NCBI GenBank assembly: GCA_000181795.3
Contig: CM012953.1
Span: 6,612,267-6,676,266, forward strand
Direction of reading: 5' to 3'
Origin: Trichinella spiralis
Taxonomy: Eukaryota; Nematoda; Enoplea; Trichinellida; Trichinellidae
Length of the DNA: 64,000 bases
The first letter of the stretch is position 1. Each line of letters begins with the position of its first letter. The position numbers and the translations under genes were made by a program. Below, in pieces: positions 23,603 through 37,700 of the stretch. The notes beneath the pieces were generated by a model, which was given only the letters and a program-made list of their open reading frames with translations, did not search any database and was not told the origin of the DNA.

Positions 23603-25065
23603 TTATCGTTTGATTTGTGAGGCCATCCATTCGAGACCCTGTTGCAAACCTTCTCCTGTCAGCGCGCAGCAGGCTTGGATTTGCCAACGCTGATCTTTGA
23701 TTGACGTTAAATTCAACTCGTGACTAATTTCTGCAGAAGTCATGCTTTTCTTGATGTCTTGTTTATTGGCGAAAATTAACACTGCAGATTTGCGCAATTC
23801 CTGATCAATTTAAAACAAAAATAAACAAACAAACAAACATCATACTAATAGTCAAAAAAGCATACTTCATGAGCAAGCATACGGTAAAATTCTTCTTTGA
23901 TCGTCGATAATCTTTCACGATCCGCACTGTCGATCACCAAAATGACAAACTAACAAATTCACAATCATTACACTGATGTAAACATTGTTCCCTTTTGCAG
24001 TTGAAATTTCATTCAGTATTATTACAAACACAATTTGCATACAATATACTGAACAGTTGTGAATTAACATTTTTGCAATTACCTCTGTATTAGTATAGTA
24101 AGTATTCCACGATGCTCGCAGAGAATCTTGTCCTCCTATATCCCACATCAAAAAATGAATATTTTTCCATACAACTTCTTCCACATTACTGCCAATAGTA
24201 GGTGACGTGTGCACAACTTCATCCATGAGACTGAAATATATTTGTCAATTTGAACCAGTAAAAAGTTATTACATGCTCGCATTTACTGCTGTGCTTATAA
24301 CAAAAATTGTTTGACGATTGAGAAAAATAAATTTTATAAATTACTATTGTCATAAAGTGACAAAATTCAAACTTACAAATGGTATAAAATAGTAGTCTTT
24401 CCAGCATTGTCCAATCCAACGATAATCACTTTATGTTCTTAAGAAACAGTAAGTTAAAAAAACATTTATAAAATTAAGTTTATATAAAATACATTATTTA
24501 TCGAATATAAACAAAAGTTTAGAACTGATAAAGTTTTATAAATTCGATGCAATACGTTGAATTTTTCACCCTTGAATTATGTTTAATAAAACATATTGCA
24601 AAATTACCACAGTGTCTGCTATCAAAATGTTACTGCATAACAGAAATAGCAATATGAAAGCAAACAGAATTCCCTAGAAAATATTAGTGCACTCACCTCC
24701 TGGATAAATATTACTTCGATAATACATCAGACAACACCTTGGTAAATGAACAATACAACAATATAAATATAAATTTATAGGCAAATATTCAGAATAACAT
24801 ATAAAGCAAATATGAGAATTTTCCTCCTCATTTAGCAAATACACATAATTTTCAAGTTACGTCAAAAATGAGAAAAATCAATAATCTCACAAAACTTTCT
24901 CTACTTTCAGAATGAGTGACCTAAAATCACAGCATGAAAATTTGGACAATTAACTGGTACAATTGTTGATTACAATAAAAATACGAACAGTAAGAATTAC
25001 TCATCACTTTCTTTACCTTGATTATTAAAAAGCCATCGCCAAAGTTTGGTAACTAACAAGCCCAT
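23603..25065 (-). CDS. arl-5: ARL5-family small GTPase
   Basis: Five exons: 25017-25065, 24377-24437, 24083-24230, 23866-23949, 23603-23800. They sum to 540 nt, 179 aa, the same length as human ARL5A/B, with no stop and matching phases. It starts [16 protein letters not shown], so Gly2 is available for N-myristoylation. The G1 loop is GLDNAGKTT, switch [13 protein letters not shown]3 [11 protein letters not shown]4 NKQD, and the ending is [16 protein letters not shown], all characteristic of ARL5 rather than ARF1. ARL5 acts at the trans-Golgi network, recruiting the GARP tether; that is family knowledge. All nucleotide-binding residues are intact. Confidence 0.96.
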
Positions 25066-26340
25066 CGGTTTTCGTTCAACAGAAAATCTGACTAGTTGAC
25101 AACAAAGATGGAACAATTTTATTCTATAAAATGAAATAACATACAATCAATCAGCCGTAAAAATTGCTGCACAGAAAAGAGCATCTGAAAACGATAATGC
25201 TATCGAAATTCACTAATCAGTACATTTGTATTTGACTAAGATTTAAAGTATTTGAAGACGATTAATTCTGTATACATTTATGAACGAGCATTCTTCTATC
25301 TACTGATTTTAAAATAAACACCTACACTGTAGAAGAACATTCTACTTAAATCAACTATAAGTATGCGCAAACAATAATTTAAGTGCATTTACCTATTTCC
25401 TGGTAAATAAATCAATACAGATATGAAAAAGATGACACTCTTCCGATTAACGTCACACAATACAGGAAAAATTAGGTAAAATGGTCAAAATATTTCCTTG
25501 TTGAAGAAAAATCTTTAAAAAACTCAAAATAAACATTTCAAAATGATAGATACAGAAATTATAAAAACTTCCACAAGTATAAAGCATCTGCCAAAGTACT
25601 ATTTACAACTGATAAAGTACAGTTAAATTTAATTAGAACTAATGAATAACTCCCGACCGACTACAATATGCTAAAACTTACATTTTAAATTCTTAAAAAT
25701 TATAATATAAAAAAAGTTAAAGTAAAACGACATTACATGAGAAATAAAAAGATATATATATAAAAAATTATCAACTACTCAATGATAAACTGTCAAAAAC
25801 AATGAACAAACTTGGTTGACATAAAAAAAAGGCAAATTAACCGTAATATGATTTTCAAGATTGTATATTGCATTACAAGTTTTATTAAACTAAAATTGCT
25901 TGTATTATTTAGTAAATTTGAATTTACTTTAGTTTCAATTTGAGTTTAGTTAAAATTAACAAGGCTTACAGGTCATTTTGCTTAGATTTCAGCTTCAATT
26001 TAATTTTAGTCCTTTAAACTTATTCAGATTGCTCGCTACTATAAACTAAGTAAACAACATCCTTCAACCTGATAGTATTGAAAATACATCCCAAACAACC
26101 TTTATTACAAAGAAAAACATGTGTGTTAAAATCAACTTGTAATACATACCAATAAATACATAAATAAATATATACATATATATACATTGTATCTTTCAAC
26201 TGAACCTAACAAAATAGATATTACATTCATTCATGGAATAATCTGAGCACAAACAAAAACAAGTAAAATCAAAATATCACAGTACTTTCATTAATACAAT
26301 GAAAATCAAGATGAATTACAATATTTCTAAAATAAAATGC
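25066..26340. other. Spacer between ARL5 and MED7
   Basis: 1.3 kb of AT-rich DNA between two minus-strand genes. It contains a short TATA/ATAT tract near 26168-26186 and no supported gene. A frame on the plus strand at 26299-26490 mostly overlaps the end of MED7 antisense. Confidence 0.55.
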
Positions 26341-27225
26341 TCAACAGTTTCTATGGACAATTTTGTCGGCCAAATGGCACAATGCTATATCTTCAGGATC
26401 AATTTTCATTTCAACAATTTGATTCGATTTTTCAGATTCACTACGCTTCATGTGCGATTTTTGCATACAATCAATCCAAATTTTTTTTAATGTAGGATCG
26501 TTTAAGAACTTTATCTCCAATTGATCAGGAAAGTTATCCAAACAATTACTCAAATTTTCTTCCACTGCCTGAAAATGATCACGAAAGTGATTCACATAGC
26601 ACATACGTTCTTTGTACTGCCGTTCAAGCATAAGCATTAGCGACTGACATGCCTGGTGTGGTCTGAATTCATTCACTAGATGGTGAAAGTTGATAAACAG
26701 AAGACTCAGATCTTCAATTTTGCGTTCCCGTTCTGGAGAAGACGGACAACGAATCAAAATTTCCAGCAAATCCAAAAAGTTAGCAATTATGCTGTGATTC
26801 AACTTCTTCAATTCAACCTTTCGATCAAAATTTGGAGTATTTGGATATAAACGTCTAATGCCCTGGTTTTCTAATGGTTGTATTATCATATCTTCAGTAT
26901 TATATTGAACACCAAACATTGTATAAGCACCTTAAAACAATTAAAATATATCATCTATGGAGGAACAGATGATGCATATTAAAAGTTTGCAATTTTCCAC
27001 ATTCTGAAATTGCCATGTATGTAAACATCTAATTAACAGCTTAAAATTGAGAAAGCATTTAAGTGGATTAATATGATATATGTTAGATAGTTAGGAAAAA
27101 ATACCTTGAATAGGAGGAGGCGGTGGTAGTATGAGATTGTCTTTAATATTGCTATCAGTACACTGGCTTATATAATGAATTGGAGGAGCTGGAAAGGAGC
27201 TCACCAAATTACTGCGATCGTTCAT
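26341..27225 (-). CDS. MED7: Mediator complex subunit 7
   Basis: Two exons: 27105-27225 (ATG 27223-27225) and 26341-26930; phase 1 join, 711 nt, 236 aa (human MED7 is 233). The N-terminus has the MED7 pattern SSFPAPPIHYISQCTDSNI and PPPPPIQG, then MFGVQYNTEDMIIQPLENQG and IRRLYP. The central helical part has LNHSIIANFLDLLEILIRCP, then HHLVNEFRPHQACQSL, which is the family signature. The C-terminal end, with EDIALCHLADKI, mirrors the human ending. MED7 heterodimerises with MED21 at the hinge of the Mediator middle module and is needed for RNA polymerase II transcription. Confidence 0.96.
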
Positions 27226-29210
27226 AGTTCAAATGTCACTTCTAAAAAGTAAAACAAAGATTTTAAATTTATTGATGAAAACTGACTTAAATACAATCTG
27301 CAACTTAAAGATGAAAATGCGGATAAAAGTAAAATCATATGCTACTTCTTAATAACGTTCAGTGCTAAACATAACTTACCAGGAAAACTCAATAAACATA
27401 AATAAGTAAACTGAATAGCATTTACTATACTTTAATTATATATATATATATACATAAACAATAATAATTTCTCGATTATCACATGTAAGAACATAACAAA
27501 AGGAACAAAAATTTTATGGAAAACAAAATGCATTAAAAATGGTAATTTCATAGAAATTTAAAATATACAACAAAAAACATTATATGCATAATCAGCTACC
27601 AATTACTGTGTTAAAGATTTCTGCAAAATTTGTGACTACAAAAGATACAGTAAGATAAAAGCATGTTTTAATTTGACTAACAAATGTAAAGCAAGATTTA
27701 AAAATGAATGCTAAAAGCATATTCAAAATTTTAAAGCATTTCCTAATAAAAAAATTTTTTTATTGTTTTTCAAGAATATTATTTTTTGCTTTCAATGATT
27801 TGTTGATTGTTTTGGCTATAGTTCTTTTCAGTATTGACTAGTGTTTTGCACAGCTATAGAATAATGTCCAAACAAGTTAATACCTGTTAAAAGTCTTAAA
27901 ACATGAAACCATTTTAATATATTATTTTACTTTTTACAAAAGATCAAAAATTGAAAATCAAACTATTGCAAAATCAAAAGTGCACACTTGAAAATTCACA
28001 TTTTATGCAAAATTTTGTATTTCCAAAACTTTAGATATCATAATTTATGAAATTAAATGAATTAATCGATTAATTGAATTCACTAAATTAGAACTCAATA
28101 AAATTGATATAACTGAAAAATTTGTTATAAAAATTTTGAAATTTTATAAAACAAAGTTGTTCAGACATTCATGCATATCTTTCAACATAATTACAGCAAA
28201 CATGTTTACTATCATCGTCCAATAAATTTAAAAGATGCAAAAATTATTTTTCTCAGAATTGTTTGCTTTGCAAAAGCAACAAATTCAACCATTTTGTAGA
28301 TGATTTATTATGTTGAAGCGCTATTCTTTTATTTATATTTAGCATAAACAGTTGCTTCAGCTTATATTCTGAAAAACGTAATACACAGATTAAAACTGAA
28401 ATTACTGTATGTAGGTGTGTGCGCGTGTTGCGTATTGTGTATTTTTTGCACAATTTTGTGTTTCATTTAATCGCAAAAACAGGTGCCACTGATAGCATAT
28501 TTGTGTAAACTGTTCCTCCAACAATATTTGAATATAACATTCCGCACATGCCTAAAGTTAGTTTTGACCAATCAGCAGTAACACTGTACTAGTGACAGTA
28601 CTGTACTGCAGTAAAATATACTGCATTGCTTGCTTATAAAACAAAACACCTTAAATTTAATTGCATTCAATCATATACATGTAAAAATTAAATATTCTAG
28701 TGTATTTTCATAAGCAGATTGCTATGATTTACTTGAATAAATCACGAAAAAATGTAAAGCGTAAGGCTTTATAATTGCATTCACATGGCAGCATATGAAT
28801 TAATTTTACATTAACTGCAATAAACGCAGTAACATGAATATATTGTATTGCACAATGGTGGAGCCATAAATTTTAAAGCAGTGCTTTCATATTAAAAGAA
28901 ATAATGCTTTAAACGCTTCGTATATAAAATGCAGAGCATTGAAGCCATGCATAATTTTAAAAAAACATTTTTTTGTTAATCAAAAATGATGTAAATAACT
29001 ATCATAAACAACTACTAACTCAAAATTGTATGTTTACACAAGATTAGGGTTGGATTAATTATTGTGTAGTACTTACTGATTTTACTTACATCAAAGTATG
29101 TGAAATAAATTTTTTAAGTCTCAAAATTAACTTTATGTAAAATCAACAATAATCATAACCTTAATAAAAGGTAAGCATTTAATTAATGAACTGCATTATG
29201 AAAAGTTTGT
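27226..29210. other. Spacer between the trypsin homologue and MED7
   Basis: About 2 kb of AT-rich DNA. A CCAAT-containing, slightly richer patch near 28560-28620 includes ACTGTACTAGTGACAGTACT, a partly self-complementary motif. A (TA)n tract is near 27438-27453. No gene supported. Confidence 0.5.
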
Positions 29211-30809
29211 TTATACTAATCCTTTAAATAAATATAAACAAAAGTTCTTCACACGGTTGCCACTGCATAGAGTGGCGTCTACGTGGCTAGGAAATTTTCC
29301 ATTTTCAACTGCATTGTAAAGTTTAGAAGTCTTTGAAACGTCAGCAAAAACCATTTCAACATCATCAGAACTTTCAGTTGTTAACTTTTTAGATGAACTT
29401 ATTCCTTTTTTATAATTTTGCGATATCCATTTTAACAATACACCATGTAGGTACCATGTATTCGATTCTGGATTATTGCAGTACAACGGAGAACCTAATT
29501 CCTAAACAAATTACTTGAAATATTAAATGAAAAGCAAAAAATTAGCTTCATTTTGTAGGTTTCATGACGAATGCTTTTAATTTTGAAATGCTCCTAGACT
29601 TGTTTGTTTATCAAATTATTTCATTAATGTAGATCAAAAATTATTTTACTGATATTTTAAACAGTAGATAATGAAACTGTTAAATTTCTGAAACTATATT
29701 TTAATCGCACGCGTTTAAACTATCAAATATTCGGAAAAATCATAAGCATCAAAAATTGTAAATGATACAGAATAATGCAAGTAAAAAATAATTAAAATGT
29801 GAATAATATTAGAGAATGATAAAACGGTTTTAATTATATTCAAAAATTATAATGTAAAATAATTTCAGAACTAAGAATCTCATAAAATAATAACTAGGTA
29901 AAAGTAAAGAAAACAATATACCTGATTAGTAATATGTTCATGTTTGGGTGCACATAATGCACTCAAGCCTTTCAAAATGGGATACTTATCTTTATCGCAT
30001 TCTTCAACATCATATACTGAACGTTCAACAAAAGTATGAACAGCACCAGTAACGGAGCTCATGGCACAATGAGAATCTTCTGGAATTGATGAGTCAATTG
30101 CAGGTAAGCATACAGGTTGAATATGCTCTTCAAAAAAAAGCGCTTCTTCTAGTTCAAGTAGTGCCAAACCACCAAAAAATGATTTATCTTCATGCCAGTA
30201 TGCAAAAGTGTATGCTTTTCTAACTCCTACTCTGACTCCTCTAGCTGTAGGCCACCTTGATACACCAGCGTAAACATTCATTACTGGAATTGCTTCTTTG
30301 TTTTTCAACAAATCTCTATATACATTTGTCTGTATAATTTTAAAGATAAAGTGATAAGTTTTTAGTATACTTTATATAGCAAGCGCCGGTGGTAACAATA
30401 TGCTGGGAGTTATTCAGAGGCTTGGGCTGGATAATACTCCCTAGGCACATGAATCGTTCATTTTCGTCATGAGTAATAATCACGGTCCATGGTTTGGGAT
30501 ATTTTTCTCCGTTATAATAAGTTTTCCCAGATTGACCACATTTAATATCACTTTTAACTTCCACCTAAATGTGCTTAAAGTAAACTAAAAAGATATCATG
30601 CAGTTATCAATATACAAAATAACAATTATCAATATCAATAACAAAATAACATTATTGTTTCTCTTTTTTCTTAATTATATTTATGAATAACGATATGCTA
30701 TGGCTTAAGAATAAATCTAATTAGAAATATATAGACTGCTTACTCGCTGCAAAGCAAAACATGGATAAATTAAAAATAAAAGACTTCCTGCAATTGTAGT
30801 TGCCTTCAT
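29211..30809 (-). CDS. Secreted trypsin-fold (S1) serine protease homologue lacking the catalytic triad
   Basis: Four exons: 30744-30809, 30371-30564, 29922-30315, 29211-29501; the sum is 945 nt, 314 aa. Exon 1 is a signal peptide (MKATTIAGSLLFLIYPCFA). The S1 fold is recognisable: PWTVIITHDENERFMCLGSI for the PWxV...HFCGGSL strand pair, HIVTTGACY for LTAAHC, GLALLELE with HIQPVCLP, then LCAPKHEHITNQ joined to ELGSPLYC for the GDSGGPLVC block. Catalytic His is Ala83, Asp is Gly136 and Ser is Leu220. The IVGG activation start is also missing. Cysteines C62/C84 of the His-loop disulfide remain. It is therefore a pseudoprotease; its role may be binding or decoy, which is inference. The exon 2/3 boundary is chosen by phase and could shift slightly. 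Confidence 0.85.
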
Positions 30810-32087
30810 CTTTTGGCTTTAATATTAGTAACGAGGACGAAGGTAATTTATATGTGCAACATGAATGTAAATTTACAAAAAATGTATCAGATTTTGTTTA
30901 TTTTATTTTTGTTTGAAAATATATCTAATATTTACATATATGACAAAAATATGTACTTTAGCATTACTGTTGTTGAATTACTTAGAAGCAGTGCCATTTC
31001 TCATACATGTATAAGGGAAAATTAGATGAATACATCTCAAAGTGCAATCAACACCGGAATAGTATTCAAGAAAATTCGATGTAAATTTGAATTTAAAAAG
31101 TATAAATTAACGTTTACTTAAACGTTGATAAGTGCACTATTATGGTAAAATAATAATAAATAATCTTTAAGCGCAAATCGATGACTTTTGCTTGCAACAT
31201 TTGAAAGTACTTAATGTGCAATAAAATAAAATTTCATACAAAAATAAATTTTGTGTTGAACTATTTAAAATTAAATGAATCCATATCAAAATTTATTCTC
31301 TTACGTCAAATTTCCTCTATTCCAATAATTTATGTAAACAATTAATCTGAACACAAACATTGTTACGCTCGTTTTGTTAAGAAACGGCTCATTAATACTT
31401 TTGTCATAAAAACTTTTACTTACTTTTCATTTTCAAGGTTATACTTTGTCTTTGCTATGAACACTAAGTATTTTAAGAAGCTGAAATTCAAAAATAGAAT
31501 AACTGTAAAGTCAACATTATTCATATATTTTTAAATATATTGTATTGCACAATAATTAAAAGCAAATTAGCAAGGCTCATCAGGCAAGAAAAACCTGCTT
31601 AAATGAAATTTTAATTGGCAGCATATGGCACGCTTTCCCTTATAACGAAGCATACAACAAATGTTTTACGATGAATTTCATACACATGTTTATCAGTTTA
31701 ATGCAAAAACGGCAAATGAAGGTAAACCTGCTAAAACTTTCAGTAAACTTTAATAGTGCATTAAAATGTTTTCAATGTATTACATGATTATAATAAAATT
31801 ATCTTTCACCATCAAAATTATTCTGCTCACTATTTCTGTATGTACGATATATTAGATAGGCCCTTCAATAAACTTGTAAATATATGCAAAATTTCATCTT
31901 TGATGTGATTAAAATATTAATGTAATAAAATACTGTTGAGCATGAATTTTTCACTTTTTTCTCACATAGGTGTAGGTGTCGCACTGCAAATAATAAATAA
32001 CACTTTATTAAAAGAAGATAACGATTATTTTTTGAAACATGAAATTACAACAAAACAGTTCACCAAAAAATACTATAAAAAAGTATG
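30810..32087. other. Spacer between cyclin K and the trypsin homologue
   Basis: 1.3 kb, AT-rich; only short chance frames. It would contain the cyclin K 3' UTR and the protease gene promoter. Confidence 0.5.
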
Positions 32088-34724
32088 TTACTGACTTGGT
32101 GATGACATAATACTTGGATCAATAACAGTACTGTAACCAAGAAGATGAGACTGACTATTATTAGTCGTTGGTTGTGTTTGTGGTGACGGCGTAAATGATC
32201 TCAGTGCTGCAGTTGGTGGAGGAACGCTGAATGTATGTGGAGTATTATAAGTGACATTTGGAGGAAACGGATATTGCGGTGTTAAGTGTGGTTGTGGAAT
32301 CGAATTTAAAGATATACTGCGAGGTTGCAAGTTCGCCTTTGGAGGAGCAACAGTTACATTTGCGGCAGGAACCTGCAAAGTCGGTGGTGCAATACCAGCA
32401 AACGAAAACCCAGGAGGATTTTGCTGATTCAAAGCTATAGATGGGTGCTGTGCATAGGAAGCAGTAGTTGGGAAAGCTGTAGACACTGGAGTCGTTCCTT
32501 CAAAAGATCCGGCCGGTCTTTGCAATTCAGATAATAATGGCGGCGGCGGGGTTTGCATTAAGCCTATTGGCACCGGTCTAACTGACGTTCCAGAAATCGC
32601 TTGTGGAACAGGCATGCAAACATTGCTACCTGGAGGAAGTACCGCAGGAGGAGTGGGAACTGCGCTGGCGGCAAACGGATAACCAGCAGATGGAAGTGGC
32701 AATCTAATTGGATTGACTGATGTTGGATCAACGTAGTTTGTAGTCGGTTCAGAAAATAATAATGGCTGTTGTGGTGGTTGCTGACTAGTAGCATGTGAGA
32801 CTGAAGGTGGATGAGAAGAAAGAGGTGTATTTGACAATTCCACATGATCAGAACGAGATGCGTCAGTTTCATTCAAATTCACAAAAGCAGGGTTCACTAC
32901 GATAGTAGAAGACATCGCCTGTGCAGGAGTTGCAGGCAAAAGTGAAACAGGGGGCACGTTTGCGCCTGTCGGAAGAAAACCCGAATACTGAAAACCTGCA
33001 AAAGCGGGCGGCTGCATCAACCCAGCAGGCAACATGCCCGGTTCAGGAAAAGGTGGTGGCGGGGGTGGTGGAGGAGGAGGCGGAGGCGCTTCCGTTGGCG
33101 GTACAGGGGCTGTAGGTGGTAAAGGAGGAAAAAGTGGCGAAGAGAGCCTTTCAGTTCCACGTGGAGATACATTCTGCGTATTAACAGCAATTAATTCTGC
33201 TTCTCCATCAGCACGCACATTATCTGATCGATTCCCTGCGCGTTTAGATGAATCCGAAGTAACTTGGTTTCTGGCAACCAAATCTAACACTTGCTGACTG
33301 ATTTCTTAAAAACATACATAAATAATAAAAAATACAAGTAAAAAAAACAATGCACCTTCTATATGTTCTGCAGTAAGATTATCGACAAACTGATCCCACC
33401 AACATTCTTCCTTATTATTCTGCCTTCCATGCCAATCGTCAATTTCAATACTTCGATAACGACTTGCTAACTGTAAAAGGGAAACAGCAATCACTTCTGG
33501 TTCCCATTCCAAGCAAAGTGTTGTTAAGAAACTGTCGTTCGTAAAAGTCCATGCTAACTGCATTATTTCTTCAATCTGCTTCTTCTCACCTATTAAATAT
33601 ATTTTAATTATAATACCAAAAGCACTGAATAAAATATCCAAATGAAATAAAATGTAACTTTTCAAACAAACAAATAGACGTAAACATGCAATCACATAAA
33701 CTGCATGTCTTTCATGAAATAAATCATTCTAACTAAATTTCAAATGATTTCTTTTAAAAACTGTCCTTCAATCACATTTTGCAACTCGCTGTACCCATCA
33801 CAAATAAAGGATTTTAATCAAAACTGTCGACAAACAATAGGCATCACAACAATCTATTTTGAACAGAATTTCTCACTTGTTCAGTACAATGCAATTTAAA
33901 ATACATCTTTAAAATCTCATTCTTTCAAAATAAAGCAAAATATTGCAAATTCTTATTTACACGAAATAACTCCATCCAAATAAACTCGCTACAAAATAAC
34001 ACATACTTATATCTGTATTCTCAACATTTACAATATTGCTATATTAAATGTAAAAGCATTATTACAACTACTGATATTAGAAAAATTAAAAATACATTAC
34101 CTTTGAGCACTTTCCCATATTTTAGCAAAAACCGATAAGGGTGCTCTACCTCGAGATCAAATTTAAGAGTCACCAAAAGCTTTTTTTCAAATAACATAAT
34201 ATATTCCTATTAAAACATACAAATTAAACTAAATTTAGCAAATATATATATATGTAACAAACCAAAAAAATATCATCACTAGGAGGAAGTGACTGATCAT
34301 TTATTACTTCACGTGCGGCGCGCATAGTATCTTTCACTTGTTTTGGTGTTTCTTCAGCTTTGCCAGCTAAGAACAGAGAAGTCACTGCAGCTACCTGAAA
34401 CAGAGATATATGATACAAAGCAATATAACAAATTCTGAAAGAAAAAATTACCCGAAAATCAAATTTTTTGAAAGAATGAAACATGAAAAATCTTTGATAG
34501 TACACAATTCCAGTTGCTATCGTAGCATAATGTCTAGAAAACTTTTCCAATAAACCTTACAAATCACTGAATACATTATTTTCATACAAATCCAATTTTG
34601 AACCAACGGAAAGAACAAGTTTAGCTCCTCTAAATCGGTATTCCATTTCTTCTTCAGATCGAAGACCATCTGCTACCGATGGTGTGTTTTGCAGCTCTTC
34701 CCGTTCAAATAACCAATCTCTCAT
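32088..34724 (-). CDS. CCNK: Cyclin K (transcriptional cyclin, CDK12/13 partner)
   Basis: Six exons: 34588-34724, 34452-34533, 34263-34394, 34101-34206, 33356-33589, 32088-33304. Phases agree; 1908 nt, 635 aa. The first cyclin box reads [48 protein letters not shown] and [17 protein letters not shown]. The second has [56 protein letters not shown] and [11 protein letters not shown]. Residues after about 235 are Pro/Ser/Thr/Gln-rich with a run of twelve prolines, as in animal cyclin [16 protein letters not shown] aligns without gaps to human VGTRLGLHYDTLATG, which fixed the exon 1/2 junction. Known role: with CDK12/13 it phosphorylates the RNA polymerase II CTD. Cyclin T is the alternative; the cyclin-box wording favours K. 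Confidence 0.94.
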
Positions 34725-37700
34725 TGATGCAATGAAAACTTAAATCATAACATAAATAACAGAAAATACTGTATTAACAAAAACATTTTACAAAAGTTTA
34801 AAACTGAAGAAGGTTAATTTCAAAAGTCATGTGCTAACATTCAAACGTGCTGCAAAGCTTGAAGTTCTCGTTTAGTGAATTTGTACGCTACATACACACA
34901 TATAATATAAAAATAAAAAATTATACATAAAAATATGTAGAATAATACACATAAGTACCTATTTAGGACATTAAAATGATATAAAATTCAAGTTCAACTT
35001 TACAAAAGTTAATACAGTATCTTTTATAGATTTTCAAGTACTATATTTGTATAATTTTCGAATAAATAAAAATGAAAATTTAATTTCAAAACAATAATAA
35101 ATTATCAGCATAAGTTTAATCTTTAAATGTTAACAAAAAATTAAATATATTTATTATTTAAAAAACTGAAAATTCATTTGCAATAATATGTTAATGAAAA
35201 GATTCATTTTAATGAAGAAAAAAAAATTTACATTTAAAATTTATTGTTAAAATAGATAATAATTTGAAATAGAAGGTAAATTTTTCAGTCCAAATAATGA
35301 ATTGGTGAATGTGAAATTTAAAGAAAGTTGTGGATTCCGAATTCGGAGAAAAGTGAAGAGAAATGAAAATGCACCTTTTGAAGTTAGCTGAGTTTGTGTT
35401 TGGCGGGTGAACAGCCGCACGTTTGGACAGCTGACGCTTGTTTCAGCTAGTAGTTGTGGTTTTCGCGTGCGGATTTTTACTTTCTTGCTGACGTAAGAGC
35501 ATGATCGAAGACGAGCCAAGCGCCGGCTGTCGTGAGTCGTAAAATTTCAGCCGGTCCATACTTCTCGCAGCTTCTTGCTCCTCAATTTGCATCATTTTTC
35601 CTTCGAAACAAACATTTTCACGTTTTCCAATCCTGCGCTGCTTGTCTATTGAATTCGGGCTCAGAAATTTCACAGCCACAGCGACACTTGTGAAATATTT
35701 TGGAAAACAGTTTCGTCAGTTGTGCCTTTGAACATTTGCACAACTTCAACCGATGAACACTTTTCCAAAAATCCTCCCTGCCAATGTTGTCATTATTTTG
35801 AAAACAAGGTAAAAATAGCAAACTTTTTTGAATTCTTTTCAGTATGCAAATTTTCCATTTCCAAACTTTTGTAATTGTTCAGTGCAATAAAAAGCGCACG
35901 TTTATTTTTGCTTTTTCTTCTGCTTACGTTTAAACAACTTTTATTAAATTGTTTGTCGGTTTTAATTTTCGGATTTGCAAGCGTTTTGCGTTCAAGTTCG
36001 TTTGCAATATTATTTTAAGATGAAATGTAATCGCTGCTGATTTTTCAGAAACTCTAGCACTAGTTGAAATTCAAAAGAAAAAATAATTTCAAATATACTA
36101 TTATTTTATTGTTATGCATTCCAATTTTTGAAAGCATTTAGAAGCTGTAAAAAAATAATTTCAAACGTTGTAAAATAATTTGTAAATAAATGAAAGAAAA
36201 TAATCATTTGAAAAATAAATTTTATGTTTTATTCATATTTACAAAATTAAATTCATTTAAAATTACAAAAAAAACATTTTACTTATGATTGTTCATCTGG
36301 CGTGTATTATTTTATGAGTGCACAAATAATAAATATAAATAATAATATTGGTGTGGCAATAGTATGCACCCACAACTTCATTTTTATTTTCATCATTACA
36401 TATGTCATACATTGCGTAGTGAAACAATAAAATTGCGTTCATAAATGTTGCAATTAATAATATTTATTCTTTAGTTATTAATATTCATCATTATAATATA
36501 ATAGTATTTTTTCAAAAATATTAAGTAACAAATTGATAAATTCAGAAGTTAGAGTTTTAGTTGGATAATGCAAAGAAATACAACTATTTTAAAATTGTTT
36601 CATGGATAGTAAAGATTTGCTTTAATTTTGACATGCCTTAAGATGTGAGATGCTTTGAAAAGTCTTACACTATAAACATTATTGAAATTATGATAAAAAT
36701 CCAACTGTATTATTAGTATTCATTCCAGTAATGTTTCGGGTTATTCATGTTACAGATTGTGTAGCCCAAAAAAAGAAATATCTCTTTGGTTTTTGTTTGA
36801 TCGAACATCGATACTGATCAATCACCAATGCAATTCATTTGAATGCAATGGTCTGTGGGCAATTTTCCTTAAAATTTGACGTAATATCACAGGACTGATG
36901 CTCATTTTTCCATTGATCAACAGAATATATGGGCCTACAGCCAATTTCTCTTTATTGACCATTTGAAGTTTTGGGTACCGCATTTACACTGATCAGAAAA
37001 AAACATCTATAGCATAGGCAAACTGAAAGTGCAGCAGTTAGCAGTTTCTGATCATGTCAAAAAATTTTTTCAAATCAGACTTGCATATTTTTTTAAATAT
37101 TGAATGTATTATTTTTAATTAATTTCATTTGGTCATTTTACTTTGATTGATTTTTTGGCAGAAAAGATTTTCTGTGAACAGCATGCATCCAGTTAATTTA
37201 AGCTTTTACACAATCATCTGCTTGAATCATGCTTTTAATGAAGGTAATATTTTTGCTTTTGAGATTTTCATTTTGTCAATTAACCAGTTTATTTGTATTC
37301 TGAAGTAGAAAGCAATTGCAGAGTAAACTAAAAATTAAACATACAAATACTTTTTAACTGTCAGTAAAAAGTAATGCCTAAATTCTGCTAAGCTGCAGAA
37401 CAAACTTTTAGATTGAAAAATTATTGAAGCTAAAAATTGTCATAATTTCAAAATTCCAACTTTCTATGATTAAAACTGTAAATTATATTGTGAATTGTTA
37501 AATAAATTGTAGAAAATATGGGAAAATGTTTATAAAATTGAATTATCAAAGTATGATTTGGTGATATAAAAGAACTTAAAAATCAATTTTGAACTATGCT
37601 CAATAATTTATAAAACCTTTAAAATGCTTCTTTTATTATTATAATTCAAGAATATTATAAAATCTAGTTTAAAATCATGGCATTCAGTATTCTATAGTGT

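Noticed and set aside
29211-30809. Reading the trypsin homologue as an active protease with a sequencing error
   Set aside because: Three separate catalytic positions and the activation motif are replaced while the frame and other motifs are intact; one error cannot explain that.
33034-33297. A Gly-rich plus-strand frame over cyclin K
   Set aside because: It is the antisense reading of the cyclin K poly-proline tract.
34533-34556. Alternative cyclin K exon 2 acceptor at TTTGTAAG (about 34555)
   Set aside because: Using it breaks phase with exon 1 or inserts extra residues, whereas the CTAG at 34534-34535 gives a gap-free match to animal cyclin K.
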